DNA from: an uncultured Prevotellaceae bacterium
GTDB lineage: Bacteria; Bacteroidota; Bacteroidia; Bacteroidales; Bacteroidaceae
Length of the DNA stretch: 41,615 bases
Direction: 5' to 3'
Assembly: GCA_937891085.1 (NCBI GenBank)
Contig: CALAEY010000003.1
Location: 1 to 41,615 of the forward strand
The notes beneath the pieces are model-generated. The model saw only the letters and a program-made list of their open reading frames with translations. It did no database searches and was not told the origin of the DNA. The position numbers and the translations under genes are program-made. Of this stretch, positions 39,755 to 41,615 are shown one piece after another (positions within the stretch are counted from its first letter, which is position 1; each line of letters begins with the position of its first letter).

Positions 39755-41440
39755 TTATGGTGTATAAATCAGTTTCTTGGTCTGCATGTCGCGTGAGAAG
39801 TGCTTGAAGTGATCCCACATCATCTGTGCAGCAGGATAGAAGTTCCAATGTCCATAATTCATCACAGCCACCAGTTTCAACAGAGGCACATTACCCTTGC
39901 GGAGTGTACCTACCTGAACGGTAATACCCTTGTTGGTCTCTATCACCTGACGCTCGATATTAGGCTGTCCGAAAGCAGGATCAGCAGCGAAGTCGTATTC
40001 TTCCACCACATTCATGCCATTCATGGTCTCATAAACCTTCCAGGCATTAGTGATGCCATTGCCTTTCCAAGTATCAGGCCTTGGATAGCGAATCACCATA
40101 TCGTCCGTACCACTGACGCTGACATAAGCCACTTCTACTGCACCACTCTTCTGAATGGCTTCGCTCATTACGCCATCACTGCCGAATGGATTGGCAGAGC
40201 CTGCAAACAAGCCACCACTCATGGCACCCACAGCCGCGAAGATATGCGATTTCTTCACACCTATGGCAGAAGAAGTCATAGAACCTGCAGACAATCCTTC
40301 AGTATAGATGCGTGAAGGATCCAGTTGTGGATACTTGCGGAGCAGCAATTCCACTGTGGTCTCTATGCCATCGTGTCCCATAGCATCAAAGCCTGGCTTA
40401 CCCTGCCACTCCAGTTCAGCCACGAAGAATTTCTCTTTGGCAGCCAATTCTATCCAACCAGAAGTCTCTGCTTGCGTACGAGGATCGTTACCATTGCCAT
40501 GAAGCAGAAGCACCAAAGGCACACTCTTAGGACGTACGCTCATGCCATCTGGGATATACTCAAACCACAGATACTTAGTAGGCAGGTAGCTCTGGATAGG
40601 CTGAACCACACAGTTGCGCTTCACACCCCACTCTTCCAAGTTCATCCAAGGTTCCAGCTCGTATGGACCATTCTCTCCGAATTTCTGACCCTCATAGAAG
40701 GTATGGTACTTATTATTGAAGCGATAGTTCTTACTCAGCAATTCTTTCCAAGCATCGTTGAAAATCTCTTCCAGAGTCTGTCCGTTGGCTTCACTGATCA
40801 CCACACGCTGCAGAGGCTCTGCAGCATTGGTATAGATCTGCATGTGAGCATCCTTGCCCGTGCGAGTAGCCTGATTAGCTGCGATGTAAGGCTTGGCCAC
40901 GTTGGCAGCACCCTTACCCACAATGAAGGCAGGAACAGGCACACTGCCCGTCTTCAGCACCTTGCCAGCTTTGCCATCGATGCTCACGATGCCTGCTATC
41001 TCACCTGCAATAGGAGCAATGTGCTGGTTGACGAAGGTAGCGCCATTGCCAATACCTATCACTTTCAGATTAGAGATCACACGCATGCTGTCTATCAGTG
41101 CCTTGTAGACCTCTACGTCCACCTTAGCATCATAGGCTTTTCCTGCAGGATTGAATACGCTCACGCTGGAAGCGAAATCTTGCTTGTTGATACCCAACTG
41201 AGCTACCAATGCAGCAGCCCCCGCTGCATCTACTGCCTGATTTGGGAAGATCAGGTAGGATGGCGTGAAGCTACTGAAACGCGCATCAAGATGGGCAGAA
41301 TCAAGTGGCACCATAGGCGCACGATAGCTGAGTACCTGCGCATTGCCACGCATAGCAGTAAAAGTCTGCGCTGTGGCAGAGAAGGACACTAATGCCATCA
41401 GGCAAATCAGTGACAGAAGATTTAATGCTTTCTTTTTCAT
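39755..41440 (-). CDS. Secreted esterase with C-terminal alpha/beta hydrolase domain
   Basis: 561 residues; signal peptide 1-24 (cut after ATA). The C-terminal domain (about 290-555) is an alpha/beta hydrolase of the polyhydroxybutyrate-depolymerase/feruloyl-esterase type: LVLLLHGNGNDPR (309-321), nucleophile S384 in EGLSAGSM, and a late HWNF segment that may hold the catalytic His. The N-terminal half (25-240) has its own hydrolase-like pattern (YLIFPN, VIGIGNGATFV, AGIVSIDGKAGK), but the nucleophile position of the elbow (GIGNGA) is Gly, so it looks like a degenerate second domain. Substrate unknown; an ester on a polysaccharide or lipid is plausible. First gene of the cluster with yccF. 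Confidence 0.78.
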   Translation of the reverse strand: MKKKALNLLSLICLMALVSFSATAQTFTAMRGNAQVLSYRAPMVPLDSAHLDARFSSFTPSYLIFPNQAVDAAGAAALVAQLGINKQDFASSVSVFNPAGKAYDAKVDVEVYKALIDSMRVISNLKVIGIGNGATFVNQHIAPIAGEIAGIVSIDGKAGKVLKTGSVPVPAFIVGKGAANVAKPYIAANQATRTGKDAHMQIYTNAAEPLQRVVISEANGQTLEEIFNDAWKELLSKNYRFNNKYHTFYEGQKFGENGPYELEPWMNLEEWGVKRNCVVQPIQSYLPTKYLWFEYIPDGMSVRPKSVPLVLLLHGNGNDPRTQAETSGWIELAAKEKFFVAELEWQGKPGFDAMGHDGIETTVELLLRKYPQLDPSRIYTEGLSAGSMTSSAIGVKKSHIFAAVGAMSGGLFAGSANPFGSDGVMSEAIQKSGAVEVAYVSVSGTDDMVIRYPRPDTWKGNGITNAWKVYETMNGMNVVEEYDFAADPAFGQPNIERQVIETNKGITVQVGTLRKGNVPLLKLVAVMNYGHWNFYPAAQMMWDHFKHFSRDMQTKKLIYTP

Positions 41441-41577
41441 TCGAAAATATTTAATTGCGAGACACCCATTTCATGGCATCTCTGGTTAATAATTCTGTTT
41501 TCAGACAAAACGGAGGAATACAGGTGACAGTGTGTCATCTGTGGCTGATGGATGGGGGCTGGTTTAAGTTTTACAAC

Positions 41578-41590
41578 GACCAAGTTGGTC
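41578..41590. other. Short palindrome upstream of the esterase gene
   Basis: GACCAA-G-TTGGTC is a perfect palindrome about 138 bases upstream of the esterase start. I see no clear promoter box in 41441-41615 and no gene. Confidence 0.3.
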
Positions 41591-41615
41591 AGGAAATTTC
41601 ATTCGCGTGCTCGTA

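Noticed and set aside
40325..41392. Long + strand open frame opposite the esterase
   Set aside because: No family motif and low-complexity His/Ile-rich composition; shadow of the esterase.

Overview
The window looks like a chromosomal segment of a Bacteroidales bacterium, most likely a Prevotella/Segatella-type member of Prevotellaceae. The evidence is the Bacteroidota promoter form (a TAnnTTTG -7 box, often with TTTG about 19-21 bases upstream), the bamD-rpoZ-DUF4293 gene order, a class II xylose isomerase of the Bacteroidota type, a GH109-like lipoprotein, lipoproteins with short SxC lipoboxes, and heptanucleotide repeat strings in intergenic gaps. The genus is an inference. No ribosomal RNA is present.

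Layout. 1-4.9 kb: a restriction-modification operon (C5-cytosine methyltransferase, McrB-like GTPase, McrC/LlaJI-like nuclease) next to the 3' end of tRNA-His(GTG), a typical insertion site for accessory DNA. 5.2-7.2 kb: an ECF sigma factor with its probable membrane partner, and an aquaporin. 7.27-7.42 kb: a promoter, hairpin and terminator on the + strand with no credible ORF, a candidate small RNA. 7.4-12.6 kb: a D-xylose operon xylB-xylA-xylE, with an N-carbamoylputrescine amidase gene attached at its end. 12.8-14.6 kb: a small winged-helix protein, an Hsp20 chaperone with a sigma-54-like promoter, then a gene-free stretch of about 0.7 kb holding three different repeat families, including a 230-bp MITE-like element.

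14.6-21.5 kb is the most interesting part. It encodes a secreted DUF4350-like protein, a CE1 esterase, a tandem-ABM lipoprotein, a ferredoxin-nitroreductase fusion, a macrodomain-linked sirtuin (SirTM type), its zinc-type macrodomain partner and a divergent AraC regulator. Three promoters in this block carry the same dyad, [G/C]TTACC-N4-[G/A]GTAAG, which suggests a small local regulon that includes the sirtuin/ADP-ribosylation pair and redox proteins. AraC is the nearest candidate regulator.

21.6-41.6 kb is mostly ordinary core genome: a lipocalin-like protein split by a frameshift or ATGA overlap, an AlkD-type glycosylase, DUF4293-rpoZ-bamD, uvrB, prs, a NusG-like protein with a long C-terminal extension behind a 14-unit MORN protein, a PBP1A / HPPK-KdsB fusion / zinc-less M16 operon, a GH109-like plus sugar-kinase pair, and an esterase-yccF-oxidoreductase cluster. 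All coordinates and motif assignments were read by eye. Family names rest on motif recognition, not on searches.
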